In this document: piece after piece, positions 28,297 to 37,574 of the stretch
Layout of the letters: every line of letters starts with the position of its first letter
Position numbering within the stretch: the stretch's first letter is position 1
Notes under the pieces: model-generated
The model's input: only the letters and a program-made list of their open reading frames with translations
Told to the model about the DNA's origin: nothing
Database searches by the model: none
Position numbers and translations under genes: made by a program
DNA from: CAZJDM01 sp964544765
Lineage (GTDB): Bacteria > Bdellovibrionota_B > Oligoflexia > CAYFLR01
Assembly: GCA_964544765.1 (NCBI GenBank)
Contig: CAZJDM010000002.1
Location: 10,340-74,339 of the forward strand
DNA length: 64,000 nucleotides
Direction: 5' to 3'

Positions 28297-29460
28297 TTAT
28301 ATACAAGCCAAAGCAATATCTAGATCCTTAATCAAGTCTTGATGATTTTCTATACCAACCGATAAACGAATTAGATTATCGGTAATTCCTAGCTTTTGCC
28401 TTATTTCTACTGGAACAGAAGCATGGGTCATAATAGCGGGATGTTCTATTAATGATTCCACTCCCCCCAAACTTTCCGCTAAGGTGAATAGTTTTGTATT
28501 TTCTAAAAAAACACGGGATTCCTTTAATCCACCTTTAAGATAAAAAGTAACAACACCTCCTGAACCAGATGTCTGAGCCATGGACACTTTATACTCTGGA
28601 TGAGAAGGATGCCCGGGATAAAGAACTTTTTCAACTTCCGATCGTTCTAATAAAAATCCAACTATTTTTAGGGCATTTTTTTCATGTTGCTTCATCCTGA
28701 TCTCAAGAGTTTTTAATCCTCGCAGAATTAGCCAACTATCCATAGGACCTAAAATAGCGCCCAAAGAATTCTGTAAAAAAGCAATTTTTTGAGCCAATAG
28801 ATCATCATTAGCGGTTATAAGACCACCTACTACATCAGAATGACCATTAAGATATTTAGTGGCACTATGCAAAACAATATCAGTTCCAAAATCGGCAGGT
28901 TTTTGAAAAAAAGGACTTAAAAAAGTATTATCTACAACCGTAATAAGACCTCTCTCATGAGCTATTTTATTCAATTCACTTAAATCAAGAACTTTAAGTA
29001 ATGGATTAGTCGGGGTTTCGATCCAAAGACACTTTGTATTGGGTGTAATTTCGCTTATTACTCGATCAAAGTCTCTCATGTCAGTAAATACAAACTCAAG
29101 CCCTCTTTGTTTGAAGACTTTGTCAAACAATCTAAATGTACCTCCATAACAATCATCTGTACAAATGATTCGGTCGCCTGGTTTAAAATAATGCATCAAT
29201 GTCATTACCGCAGCACAACCCGAAGAAAAAGCAAAACCATATTTCATATCTTCTAAAGATGCTACACAGTCTTCTAAAGCCTTACGGGTTGGATTTAAGG
29301 TTCTAGAATATTCGTATCCTTTATGTTTGCCGGGAGATTCCTGAGCAAAAGTGCTGGTTTGAAAGATAGGTGGAATAACTGCTCCCGTAGATGATTCTGG
29401 CTCCTGACCAACATGAATAGATTTGGTGGCAAAACCATAAACTGTTTTTTTTGCAGTCAT
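28297..29460 (-). CDS. Cystathionine gamma-lyase/gamma-synthase family enzyme
   Basis: This is a fold-type I PLP enzyme of the Cys/Met-metabolism family. Visible are the substrate-binding YEYSRTLNPT, the SSGCAAVMT loop, DDCYGGTFRLF, ETPTNPLLK, and the PLP Lys in HSATKYLNGHSD. The family includes gamma-synthase, gamma-lyase and beta-lyase, and sequence motifs alone do not separate them. The adjacent cystathionine beta-synthase-like gene (104 bases upstream) makes cystathionine gamma-lyase the best guess, giving cysteine from homocysteine. GGAG lies 5 bases before the ATG at 29460, which I use in place of a TTG at 29472. The enzyme is 387 residues. Confidence 0.88.
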   Translation of the reverse strand: MTAKKTVYGFATKSIHVGQEPESSTGAVIPPIFQTSTFAQESPGKHKGYEYSRTLNPTRKALEDCVASLEDMKYGFAFSSGCAAVMTLMHYFKPGDRIICTDDCYGGTFRLFDKVFKQRGLEFVFTDMRDFDRVISEITPNTKCLWIETPTNPLLKVLDLSELNKIAHERGLITVVDNTFLSPFFQKPADFGTDIVLHSATKYLNGHSDVVGGLITANDDLLAQKIAFLQNSLGAILGPMDSWLILRGLKTLEIRMKQHEKNALKIVGFLLERSEVEKVLYPGHPSHPEYKVSMAQTSGSGGVVTFYLKGGLKESRVFLENTKLFTLAESLGGVESLIEHPAIMTHASVPVEIRQKLGITDNLIRLSVGIENHQDLIKDLDIALACI

Positions 29461-29565
29461 ATTGACTCCCAATTGAGTGATTATAAGTTTATGTAATAAT
29501 TGTAACTTAATTTATGATGTTAATTTGTCTAGCAATTTACAGTACTCCTATTTAAAATTTATCTG

Positions 29566-30603
29566 TTACCAGAGATTGTTCTTTTTCAACCAATCTTTAT
29601 TATATAACTTACTAACATAATTTCGTCCTGAATCAGGAATCATAGCTAATATATTTAGATTCTTTTTATTATTATTATTTTCATCATTTGAAAAGAACCC
29701 TTTTGAAGGATCTATATCCATAGATGATTTAGTAAGGGTCATAGCATATTTAATAGCGCTACACATAATAACTCCAGCTGAGGTTCCAGCAAAAATGCCC
29801 TCCTGTTGCAACAGCCTTCTACTCATGGCAAAGGCTTCTTTGTCATCTATAGTATAGGCAAAGTCAACCAACTCAGTATTGAAATTAGAGGGGATATAGT
29901 CTTCACCTATACCTTCCACTAAGAAACTTTTAGCTTGGCTAAGTTTACCAGTGTTTATGTAATTACTCAGAATGGATCCTTCAGGGTCAGCCAAAACAAT
30001 CTTCAAATTATGGTTCTTTTCTTTTAAAAACTTACCACAACCGGATATAGTACCTCCGGTACCGACACCGGTAACAAAAACATCTATCTCTCCTGCCATT
30101 TGGTTCCAGATTTCTGGACCCGTTGTTTTATAATGAGCCTCTGGATTCATAGGATTATTAAATTGATTAATATAAATACTATTAGGTGTTTTGTTCTGTA
30201 TAGTTGAAGCCAGGTTACTATAATATTCAGGGTGATCAGCCAGAACATCACTTCTGGTTAAGATAACCTTGGCCCCTAGAGCCTTTAATACCTCTACCTT
30301 TTCTTGACTCATTTTATCCGGAATTACAAAAATCATCTTATAATTATTAGCTATTGCGGTAATAGCTAAGCCGATACCCGTATTACCCGCGGTAGCCTCA
30401 ATGATTGTACCACCCGGTTTTAATTTGCCATCTTTCTCCGCTCGGGTAAGCATATACCAGCCTATTCGATCTTTGACCGAACCTCCTGGATTAAAATATT
30501 CCAATTTTACAAATAGATTTACTGGTAAATTCTGACCAATTTTGGAAAGCTTAATAATTGGGGTATTACCAATAAGATCCGTGATTTTGTTCACAACGTT
30601 CAT
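29566..30603 (-). CDS. Cystathionine beta-synthase-like / cysteine synthase family enzyme
   Basis: The fold-type II PLP enzyme has GNTPIIKL at the N-terminus, the PLP Lys in NPGGSVKDRI, the ATAGNTG Asn loop and the GVGTGGTISG phosphate loop. VEGIGEDYIP and the C-terminal PDSGRNYVSKLYNKDWL (SK..N..W) are typical of cystathionine beta-synthase, not of CysK. The regulatory CBS-domain pair is absent, as in many bacterial enzymes. With the next gene on this strand it would run reverse transsulfuration (homocysteine plus serine to cystathionine to cysteine). At 345 residues the length fits. An Asn-rich stretch (NDENNNNKK) lies near residue 311. Confidence 0.85.
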   Translation of the reverse strand: MNVVNKITDLIGNTPIIKLSKIGQNLPVNLFVKLEYFNPGGSVKDRIGWYMLTRAEKDGKLKPGGTIIEATAGNTGIGLAITAIANNYKMIFVIPDKMSQEKVEVLKALGAKVILTRSDVLADHPEYYSNLASTIQNKTPNSIYINQFNNPMNPEAHYKTTGPEIWNQMAGEIDVFVTGVGTGGTISGCGKFLKEKNHNLKIVLADPEGSILSNYINTGKLSQAKSFLVEGIGEDYIPSNFNTELVDFAYTIDDKEAFAMSRRLLQQEGIFAGTSAGVIMCSAIKYAMTLTKSSMDIDPSKGFFSNDENNNNKKNLNILAMIPDSGRNYVSKLYNKDWLKKNNLW

Positions 30604-30859
30604 AACATTGATTTGCTTAACTTAAAAATTCCCAAAATACCAGAGAAAATAATACACCCGATATCCATTTGTTTTTATTTGTATATCTCGATATATTATA
30701 CCTGCCCACTAATTTTTCTATATTTTCACACATATTTTAAGTCTTTATTTATTATTTAATTACAGTTAGTTACAACACATTATTTCCAAGCCTTAATATA
30801 TTAGTGTCTCCAGTCGAATTTTAAAGAGCAAAACCAAAAAAATTGGCAAGAGTCGATTT

Positions 30860-32800
30860 ATGAGTTTAGATTACGATTTAATAAAACATCAGGAAGATAA
30901 AACGGACAGTGAAAAGATGCTGGGAAGCTTCTCGGACCTTTTTGCGGCCCTGTCATTTATATTTCTATTTTTGTTTGCCATTACCACCATCAATAAAAGC
31001 CTCGAGGTATTACAAGGTAAACTATCAGCTCGCCGACAGACAGCAAGTCTGCAAAAACGTATAGTTAAATATGAAAAACAAATTGATGAATATAAATCTC
31101 ATATAATTACCAAGGATAAAATAGCAAAAGGTGAAGGAACTATTGATGAGGGGCAATTAGCTGAACATAAAAAAGAAGGAACAGTTGAAGAAATAGTACC
31201 CCAGGACCAAGTAGCAGATGAAAAAGAAATAATTACCAAGGACCAAATAACTGTTGAAAAAGAAATAATTACCAAAGATCAACCAGCTGATATAAAACCA
31301 GATCTTTATCAAGCAGTTCGTAGCGATTATCTTGAAACCGACACCTCAAGAGAAGAAGCTGATTTTTACGCCAGTACTCTTTCTCAATTTTCTAAAATGA
31401 AAGATGAATATACTCAAGATAAACAAGCTCTAAAACAACTAATGAAAAACTTATCCCAAAAAGAAGAAGAAATGGCCAAACATCAAAAGAAGTTAGACGA
31501 TATCATTACATTAAATCTAGTAATGAAATCAAAACTTAAAGCCGCTCGTGACGAGAACCAGGAAATGGAAACTCAACAACAATATATCGCCCTCAAAGCT
31601 GAAAATTTAGAGAAAGATCTTAAAGAAGATTTACAAAAAGAATATGAAAAAGAATTGTTTCAACAAATTAATACCTTTCAAGTTGAAATGGAAAAAAGTT
31701 ATCTACAAGAAAAAATGAAACTGGCCCATAAAGCTGAAAAAAGCTTCGTGGAAAGATTTAAGAAAGTTAAACAGACTCAGTTAGCTACATTAGAAGAAAA
31801 AGATGAACATATACAAGAATTAAAAGGAGATCTAACATATGCCAAAGATGAACTTCTCAAAACCAAGGCTCTCTATCTAAAAGCTAAGCACCAACTGGAA
31901 AAACAACATCATGACATCCAAAAACAAGTCCAACTCGAGAACCTCAAATATAAACAACAATTACAAGAGGAGAAGAAAGCCGCCATATCTAGTTTTGATC
32001 AAGAATATGAAAAAAGCTTAGACAAAATTAAGCTGGAAAATCAAACCAGAATTAAACATTTAAGTAAAAAAATAGAACAAGAATACCAAAAAGAACTTGG
32101 TGAACAAATTGATAAAATGAAGGACATCAGAGACAAAACAATGAAAACAAAAGCACGTGAAATTGCTGTAAAAAAACAATTAGAAAAGAAGCAAATTGAG
32201 CTTGCTGCTACTGAGGATCTAAAGAAATCAATACGACCCAAAGTAAAAAGACATATAATACGTAATCTGAAAGAAAATTTCAAAAAAGATAGAATTGATG
32301 CAAAAGTAAATGAAATTACTGGAGAAGTTACAATTGAATTTCCTGAAATCTATTTTGATTATGGAAAATATAAATTAAAGGAACATATGATGGTCCTATT
32401 AAATAAAGTCATTCCCAGTTACGCTAAGAGTTTATTTCAAGATAAACATATTGCCCGTAAAATTAAGTTAGTGGAGTTAATAGGATTTGCCTCACCAACC
32501 TATCAAGGAATGTATATAGGAGATAATTACAATACCGATTTAGGACGAGATTCTATTCACTTTAATATGGACCTAAGCTATAAGCGAGCTCGTTCTATTT
32601 TTAAATATGTATTTGATAAAAGAAAAATAGAATTTCCTTATCAGGAAAATTTATTAAAAAGAGCTAAAGTTTCGAGTCGTAGTCATCTTTTACATACTAA
32701 AAGAACTACTCCGATCAGGACCGATTTTAGACAATATTGTAAAACACAAGGATGTAAGATTGACCAGAAGGTAATGTTAAAGTTTTATTTAACACAGTAA
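30860..32800 (+). CDS. MotB/OmpA-like protein with a very long coiled coil
   Basis: The 646-residue protein begins with a short cytoplasmic head and one membrane helix. The FSDLFAALSFIFLFLFA segment (about 24-40) has an Asp (Asp26) in the position of the proton-carrying Asp of MotB. Residues about 55-480 are an almost unbroken, Lys/Glu/Gln-rich predicted coiled coil, including two copies of EKEIITKDQ. The C-terminal 150 residues are an OmpA/MotB-like domain: FDYGKYKLKEHMM, ELIGFASPT and NMDLSYKRARSIFKYV (the LSxxRA motif). The peptidoglycan-binding Asp of GHTD is replaced. Topology predicts the coil and OmpA-like domain in the periplasm. It pairs with the MotA/ExbB-like gene 27 bases downstream. 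Confidence 0.8.
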   Translation: MSLDYDLIKHQEDKTDSEKMLGSFSDLFAALSFIFLFLFAITTINKSLEVLQGKLSARRQTASLQKRIVKYEKQIDEYKSHIITKDKIAKGEGTIDEGQLAEHKKEGTVEEIVPQDQVADEKEIITKDQITVEKEIITKDQPADIKPDLYQAVRSDYLETDTSREEADFYASTLSQFSKMKDEYTQDKQALKQLMKNLSQKEEEMAKHQKKLDDIITLNLVMKSKLKAARDENQEMETQQQYIALKAENLEKDLKEDLQKEYEKELFQQINTFQVEMEKSYLQEKMKLAHKAEKSFVERFKKVKQTQLATLEEKDEHIQELKGDLTYAKDELLKTKALYLKAKHQLEKQHHDIQKQVQLENLKYKQQLQEEKKAAISSFDQEYEKSLDKIKLENQTRIKHLSKKIEQEYQKELGEQIDKMKDIRDKTMKTKAREIAVKKQLEKKQIELAATEDLKKSIRPKVKRHIIRNLKENFKKDRIDAKVNEITGEVTIEFPEIYFDYGKYKLKEHMMVLLNKVIPSYAKSLFQDKHIARKIKLVELIGFASPTYQGMYIGDNYNTDLGRDSIHFNMDLSYKRARSIFKYVFDKRKIEFPYQENLLKRAKVSSRSHLLHTKRTTPIRTDFRQYCKTQGCKIDQKVMLKFYLTQ

Positions 32801-32827
32801 ACTTAATAAATACAAAAGGAATGCCTT

Positions 32828-34042
32828 ATGTTACTTGTAAGCATCATAACCGAGACCAATGCCATAATGCCGTCGGGGAGCGCATCTCCCTGGATAATTG
32901 ACTGGCTGATACCTATTATGAGCTATATATTTATTTTTGCGGTAATCTTTCGATTGCTCATTAGTTATTGTATCAAAAGCGAAGAAAGATTCTCGAAAGG
33001 TTTTGCCAATAGAGTTCAACAACATTTAAAGCACGAACACCTCGAACTTATTGGAGAAAAAGATTTCCACAAATTACTAGAAAAATGCTTAGATATGACT
33101 TTTACTGATCTATTTGTAGAACGAAAGAAAAAAATGCGCTTCAATTATGATTATACGATGTCATTAATAGATCGACTTTTCTTAATCGAAGTGGGTACTC
33201 AACGACTTATACAGGACACTTTACAACAAACAAAATATAACAACATTATAACTGATGAAACTCCTAATTTTAATCAAATAGCTAAACATACCTTTTCTAA
33301 TAACCCTCATTTTAACAAACTTATTGGTCTGGTTTCTATTAACGATGCTAATAGACTTTTGAGTATTCTACCTGGTCTATTTATAATAGGAGGAATTCTA
33401 GGCACCTTTTTGGGTATCGCGATCGGATTACCTCAATTAAACAATTTAGATCTTAACAACTTAGAAGGAGCTCAGACTATTCTAGGCAGTTTTATGATAA
33501 ATATGGCTTTCGCCATAAATACATCTTTATTTGGGATTTCTTTTTCTATTGGAATGACAGTACTAAACGCTATATTTAACTTTTCTAACAAATATATTAG
33601 TTTGGTGGACAAGTATGAGATTTCAATGAATTTCTTATGGAAATACTCTAAAAAAGCCAACACCTATACTGATGATGAGATAGAAAATTTGAAAAAGGAA
33701 TGGTCCGAAAGACAAATTGTTTTAGACGAAGAAGAACAGGAAGAAGGACAGGAAGAAGAACAAGAACAAGAAAAAGAGAAAGCTGAGCCAGAAGCTGTGG
33801 TGGAAGAGGCCGAAACCACTCAAGAAGCTGAGCCAGAAGCCGTAGTGGAAGAAACTGAAACCACTCAAGAAGCAGAACCAGAAGCAGCTGTAGTGAAAGA
33901 AAAGGAAGTAATAATTAGTGATGAAACAGATGTAAAAGATGATGTCAAAAAAGTAATGCTAATAGATGAAGAAGGAAAAATCAAGGATGTGGAGCCGGTT
34001 GTAATAGATGCTCCAATAGAAAAAGATAAAGATGTTGCTTAA
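32828..34042 (+). CDS. MotA/TolQ/ExbB-like membrane protein with acidic repeat tail
   Basis: The 404-residue protein has three predicted membrane helices (about 24-47, 177-199 and 220-248). The second contains ILPGLFIIGGILGTFLGIAIGL, the GLLGTxxGL-type signature of the MotA/TolQ/ExbB/ZorA superfamily. Residues about 280-404 form an acidic cytoplasmic tail with a 15-residue repeat (AEPEAVVEE(A/T)ETTQE). AAGGAA precedes the ATG. Together with the MotB-like gene upstream it should make an ion-driven 5:2-type motor in the inner membrane. Its stop overlaps the stop of the convergent uridine kinase gene by 4 bases. Confidence 0.82.
   Translation: MLLVSIITETNAIMPSGSASPWIIDWLIPIMSYIFIFAVIFRLLISYCIKSEERFSKGFANRVQQHLKHEHLELIGEKDFHKLLEKCLDMTFTDLFVERKKKMRFNYDYTMSLIDRLFLIEVGTQRLIQDTLQQTKYNNIITDETPNFNQIAKHTFSNNPHFNKLIGLVSINDANRLLSILPGLFIIGGILGTFLGIAIGLPQLNNLDLNNLEGAQTILGSFMINMAFAINTSLFGISFSIGMTVLNAIFNFSNKYISLVDKYEISMNFLWKYSKKANTYTDDEIENLKKEWSERQIVLDEEEQEEGQEEEQEQEKEKAEPEAVVEEAETTQEAEPEAVVEETETTQEAEPEAAVVKEKEVIISDETDVKDDVKKVMLIDEEGKIKDVEPVVIDAPIEKDKDVA
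33782..33901 (+). repeat. 45-bp tandem repeat in the acidic tail of the MotA-like gene
   Basis: Two near-identical 45-base units (33782-33826 and 33827-33871) plus a diverged partial third (33872-33901) encode the AEPEAVVEE(A/T)ETTQE repeat. The unit is a multiple of three, so copy-number change keeps the frame. Confidence 0.85.
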
Positions 34043-34653
34043 AAATACTGCTTTAGGTTCTCTACAATAACATCAATTGCAATTTTATTATCCCCTCCTT
34101 CAGGTATGATCAAATCGGCCCATACTTTAGAAGGCTCTACAAACTGCATATGCATAGGTCTTACGGTGGAATAATATTGTTCACGTACAGAGTCAAAAGT
34201 CCTGCCCCGTTTTTCCATATCTCTACGAATCCGACGAACAACACGAATGTCGGGCGCTGTATCCACAAAGAGTTTCAAATCAAAAATATCCTGCAATTGC
34301 TTATTAAAGAAAAGTAGTATCCCTTCAACAACAATCACCGACTTACTTTCCACCAATTCAGTTTCAGACTTTCTTTTGTGACGAACAAAATCATAACAAG
34401 GCTTTTTTATGGCCCTTCCAGATTTTAGTTCGCCTAAATGCTGCAATAGAAGCTCAAAATCAATAGCATCAGGATGATCATAATTTAATTTAGATCTCTC
34501 ATCAAAGCTTAAATGACTATTATTTTTATAATACGAGTCACATTGCAATAAGATAGCTTTACCTATAGGCAATGATTTAATGATATTCTTAGCTATGGTA
34601 GTCTTACCAGAACCAGTACCTCCCGCAATACCAAGCACTATCCGCCCCATCAT
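34039..34653 (-). CDS. udk: Uridine kinase
   Basis: The enzyme phosphorylates uridine and cytidine to UMP and CMP in pyrimidine salvage. The Walker A motif is GIAGGTGSGKTTIAK. Other family segments are LLQCDSYYKNNSHLS, NYDHPDAIDFELL, VIVVEGILLFF and RRIRRDMEKRGRTFDSV. At 204 residues the length is normal. GGGAGG lies 1-4 bases before two adjacent ATGs; the second (34650) is slightly better spaced. It converges on the MotA-like gene, and they share four bases at their stops. Confidence 0.94.
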   Translation of the reverse strand: MMGRIVLGIAGGTGSGKTTIAKNIIKSLPIGKAILLQCDSYYKNNSHLSFDERSKLNYDHPDAIDFELLLQHLGELKSGRAIKKPCYDFVRHKRKSETELVESKSVIVVEGILLFFNKQLQDIFDLKLFVDTAPDIRVVRRIRRDMEKRGRTFDSVREQYYSTVRPMHMQFVEPSKVWADLIIPEGGDNKIAIDVIVENLKQYF

Positions 34654-34729
34654 CCCTCCCTACAAAAGGAAACGAAAAACCACGTTATCAACTAACATTA
34701 TGAAGTATAAGTTGTCTATGATTAACTTA

Positions 34730-35857
34730 CTATTCTAGGTTGGAAAAAAGATTTTGATATAAGCGATTTTGTTCGTAATAAATGTACTTTCTATTATAAG
34801 TACCTATTAAAGAGAAAAGACGACTATCCATAGCTTGCTCAAAATGATCCAAATATCCGTGCAAACGATACCAACGCTTAATAGGTAAAAGGTTACCGTT
34901 ATAATCATAAATCCTTGCATTTGTCGCGTAAGCGGAAGATACACTTACCATTCCGTCAGAAGAACCACTGATAAAAGAATCAATTACGTTACAGGCTACA
35001 CACAAAAAGCGTGCATCTCTTCTTTGACTATAACCTCTGGGTTCTTCTTGAGTTGAACCAATAGTAATTATTTCTAATTCAGGATCTAATCGCAATTGCC
35101 CTAAAAATCTTCTTATCTCTCTGGTAGTTAATTGGTATAATCCACGCAAATCAAAAAAAGAATAAAAACTATCTATAGTAAATCTAATGATAGTACCAAC
35201 GATAGGAAATGACGCGATCAAGTCTGCTATTTTCAGGCCATTAAACGGCGTTGAAATGGCTATTACTCTTTTAATGGGCAATTTATCAGCAACATTTCTG
35301 GTATTTAAATAAGATGCATATAAAGAGTAAAAACCACCGGCACTATGACCTAGTATAGTTATAGGAACATTACGTTTTGGAAAATTGGTCCGATACCAAT
35401 TAGATAATTCTTGATAAACTTTTGCTCCATTACTCTCAAACGAACCTAATGCGGATAATTTCTTAATTACAAGAACCTCATATCCGTTTTTTTGAATAGT
35501 GTTGATTATATTATCGCTATAATAAGGATTACTCCTTGCATTAATATTTGTATTATTAACACTGCCATCGTTCAGATTAGCACTGTATATATTGGTACCA
35601 TTTAAATTGGGACCATTTGTATTGGCACCGTTTATACTTTCATTATTATGATTTATACTCCCTGGTAATACCGAATTTAAGGTGCCAGGTACTAAAATTA
35701 CTACACCCTTAAGTAGATGGTTGTTTACCTCTAACCGAGCAAAAGGATTACTATGGTCTAAACCTGGATCACCTTTAGAAATTAAAGGGAAAGAAGTTAA
35801 AGAGAAAAAAGTAAATATCAAACATATGATTATCAAAGATGGTAGCTTTTTAAACAC
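34730..35857 (-). CDS. Secreted lipase-like alpha/beta hydrolase with a pentapeptide-repeat insertion
   Basis: The 375-residue exported protein has a signal peptide (about residues 5-26) and an alpha/beta-hydrolase core with the elbow GHSAGG (Ser172). It resembles triacylglycerol-lipase/cutinase-type esterases, though the acid and His are not certain by eye. Between strand beta-1 (GVVILVPGT) and the first helix an Asn-rich insertion (about 73-107) reads as seven pentapeptides of form (A/P/T)N(L/I/V/T)xx, a small pentapeptide-repeat beta-helix. GGAGG lies 5-6 bases before a GTG at 35857; the longest ORF begins at the ATG at 35872, fused with the GGAGG. Function unknown; lipid or ester cleavage outside the cytoplasm is likely. 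Confidence 0.78.
   Translation of the reverse strand: MFKKLPSLIIICLIFTFFSLTSFPLISKGDPGLDHSNPFARLEVNNHLLKGVVILVPGTLNSVLPGSINHNNESINGANTNGPNLNGTNIYSANLNDGSVNNTNINARSNPYYSDNIINTIQKNGYEVLVIKKLSALGSFESNGAKVYQELSNWYRTNFPKRNVPITILGHSAGGFYSLYASYLNTRNVADKLPIKRVIAISTPFNGLKIADLIASFPIVGTIIRFTIDSFYSFFDLRGLYQLTTREIRRFLGQLRLDPELEIITIGSTQEEPRGYSQRRDARFLCVACNVIDSFISGSSDGMVSVSSAYATNARIYDYNGNLLPIKRWYRLHGYLDHFEQAMDSRLFSLIGTYNRKYIYYEQNRLYQNLFSNLE
35537..35641 (-). repeat. Seven-copy 15-bp (pentapeptide) repeat inside the lipase-like gene
   Basis: The segment encodes ESING-ANTNG-PNLNG-TNIYS and three further pentads with Asn or Ser at position two and a hydrophobic or Thr at three. The period is 5 residues throughout. 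The DNA units have diverged, so recent slippage is unlikely. Confidence 0.7.
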
Positions 35858-36020
35858 AATCTCCTCCTCCATGATAAAGATCTAAAGCTAAAACCTAATT
35901 TTATCTAAAGTAATACCAATGTATATTACAATAATACTAACATATGCAATGAAAATTTTTCTACTGTTGGTTGTAGGATGTTTTACCATGGCTTGTGTGA
36001 CAGCATAAAAAAAACAAAAC

Positions 36021-36350
36021 TTACCTATAATGGTTTAGTTCTCCTATTCTTCTGTTACATACTGAAGGTCGAAATACCTTAGTAAATTTATTTCTTAACA
36101 CAAAAGAACATTTTTTAAAGATGATATAGTCGGTTATCATGCAAGTAACTTTAAGCAATATTCCCTTAGGATATTCAGGAGTCATAATTTTTAATTTCTT
36201 ATTACACGTAAATAAACATTGATCAGGTTTATATTGACCAGTACTTACATACTGCCTATCATTAATGGACAATATACATTTAGCTGATAAAATATCAGCT
36301 CCAAAAACAAAAATCCACAATATCAATGTAGAATAGATTAAGGATCTCAT
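36021..36350 (-). CDS. Small exported Cys-containing protein, function unknown
   Basis: The 109-residue product has a signal peptide (MRSLIYSTLILWIFVFGADILSAKC at the N-terminus, described here by its first residues) and about six cysteines in the mature part, likely to form disulphides. The ATG at 36350 overlaps the upstream stop as ATGA, so it is translationally coupled to the HAMP-like membrane protein gene. The longer ORF from 36380 lies inside that gene and would add a charged stretch before the signal. No family recognised; it could be an extracytoplasmic partner of the upstream protein. Confidence 0.6.
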   Translation of the reverse strand: MRSLIYSTLILWIFVFGADILSAKCILSINDRQYVSTGQYKPDQCLFTCNKKLKIMTPEYPKGILLKVTCMITDYIIFKKCSFVLRNKFTKVFRPSVCNRRIGELNHYR

Positions 36351-37363
36351 TTCTTTTTTCCCTTTTGCATTGCTTTCCATTCTTCTTGTTTGCGTATTTC
36401 TTCTTCAATCTCCTCTTGGGTCTGGTATCTAAGCTGCCCTCCTCTTTTCTTACTTACAAGTTCGACAAATCTACTTGATAACATTTCGTAAAATTTGTTA
36501 GGCGCATTTCGCTTAAATTTCTTCAATAACGCACCATACGTGGGTTTTTTATGTACAATTTCCAAGCAAATATTTTGAATATCTCTAGCTGGTTGAAGCA
36601 ATTTCTTAATTACCCGGTAATTCATTATTATTAGAAATAGTGAGAAACCAATCGAATAGTAAATTATCTGGTTTTTCACAGAATTAATTTCTAGATCAAA
36701 TAAATACTGTATATCTTTATGAATCCCAGCTTTAATCATATGGTCCTGTAAACTTGGAAACAAATCAAAATAATAATTATAATAACCCACCAATTGAACG
36801 ATATTAAGAATTCCTAGTATAAAAAATATTATATGAAAAGCTGTACTTAAATGATCAAAGTTATGTGAAGCGCCTAATTTAATATCTTGAATTACTTTAA
36901 AGCGTCTTTTTATGTCAATAGCTTTTCTCGCAAAGGTATATGTGATTATATTAGCTAACAAGTGAGCATCCGCAGGGTCCTTTTTTCTTACTCTCAGTTC
37001 TGTCAATATGCCATTTCGAATCCAATTGCCAAAAAATAGATTAATTCTGAATAATGGACCTACGAATTTATGAGTAATGATAAAAATGGCAACTACATTG
37101 AGGCAGGATAAAACAAAAAATATACTCATTGGAATTAATAATGCCATACGAATCTGAGTATCAAGATCATACCCATAAGCAGCAAAATCTACCTTTAATT
37201 CTAAAAAATCATTATAATTATCGTTTAAGGCGGCAATTACAACCCATAGAATAGCTATTAAAAACAAAACATTGTTTATTATATTGGAGTAAACTACCGA
37301 AAGTTGGATTTCCGGGATCAAAAAGAAGTTTTTAAACGATCGTTTGTATGGTTTTTTAGCCAT
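36347..37363 (-). CDS. Four-helix inner-membrane protein with HAMP-like segment
   Basis: The 338-residue protein has membrane helices at about 22-46, 72-97, 173-197 and 231-248. After the second helix comes THKFVGPLFRINLFF, the P-type HAMP-like linker found in many delta-type membrane proteins and chemoreceptors. The C-terminus is a charged helix (TQEEIEEEIRKQEEW) ending KKGKKK-like. No kinase, methyl-acceptor or cyclase domain is present. It may be a signalling scaffold or a stand-alone HAMP protein. AAAGGA lies 4 bases before the ATG. It is coupled to the small exported protein downstream. Confidence 0.68.
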   Translation of the reverse strand: MAKKPYKRSFKNFFLIPEIQLSVVYSNIINNVLFLIAILWVVIAALNDNYNDFLELKVDFAAYGYDLDTQIRMALLIPMSIFFVLSCLNVVAIFIITHKFVGPLFRINLFFGNWIRNGILTELRVRKKDPADAHLLANIITYTFARKAIDIKRRFKVIQDIKLGASHNFDHLSTAFHIIFFILGILNIVQLVGYYNYYFDLFPSLQDHMIKAGIHKDIQYLFDLEINSVKNQIIYYSIGFSLFLIIMNYRVIKKLLQPARDIQNICLEIVHKKPTYGALLKKFKRNAPNKFYEMLSSRFVELVSKKRGGQLRYQTQEEIEEEIRKQEEWKAMQKGKKK

Positions 37364-37574
37364 TTATTCCTTTAGATGATTTTTTAGCCTGCTATTATAA
37401 TATGTTACATGATGTGATGGTAGTTTGTCAATAAATGCTGCGCTTACCGTGTTTTTAAAATACAGAAATCTTTGTTTTCATCTCAATTTTGCGGTAGTAT
37501 ATTTCACTGGTATTAGAAATTGATAACCCGTGGGAATCTTCCCAACCCGATATGACTAACTTGAGGTAATTTAG

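Noticed and set aside
30860..34042. Zorya-type phage defence system (ZorAB)
   Set aside because: The pair has the MotAB-like fold but no ZorC/ZorD, ZorE or nuclease/helicase gene is adjacent, and the long coil is in the B protein, not the tail of the A protein.
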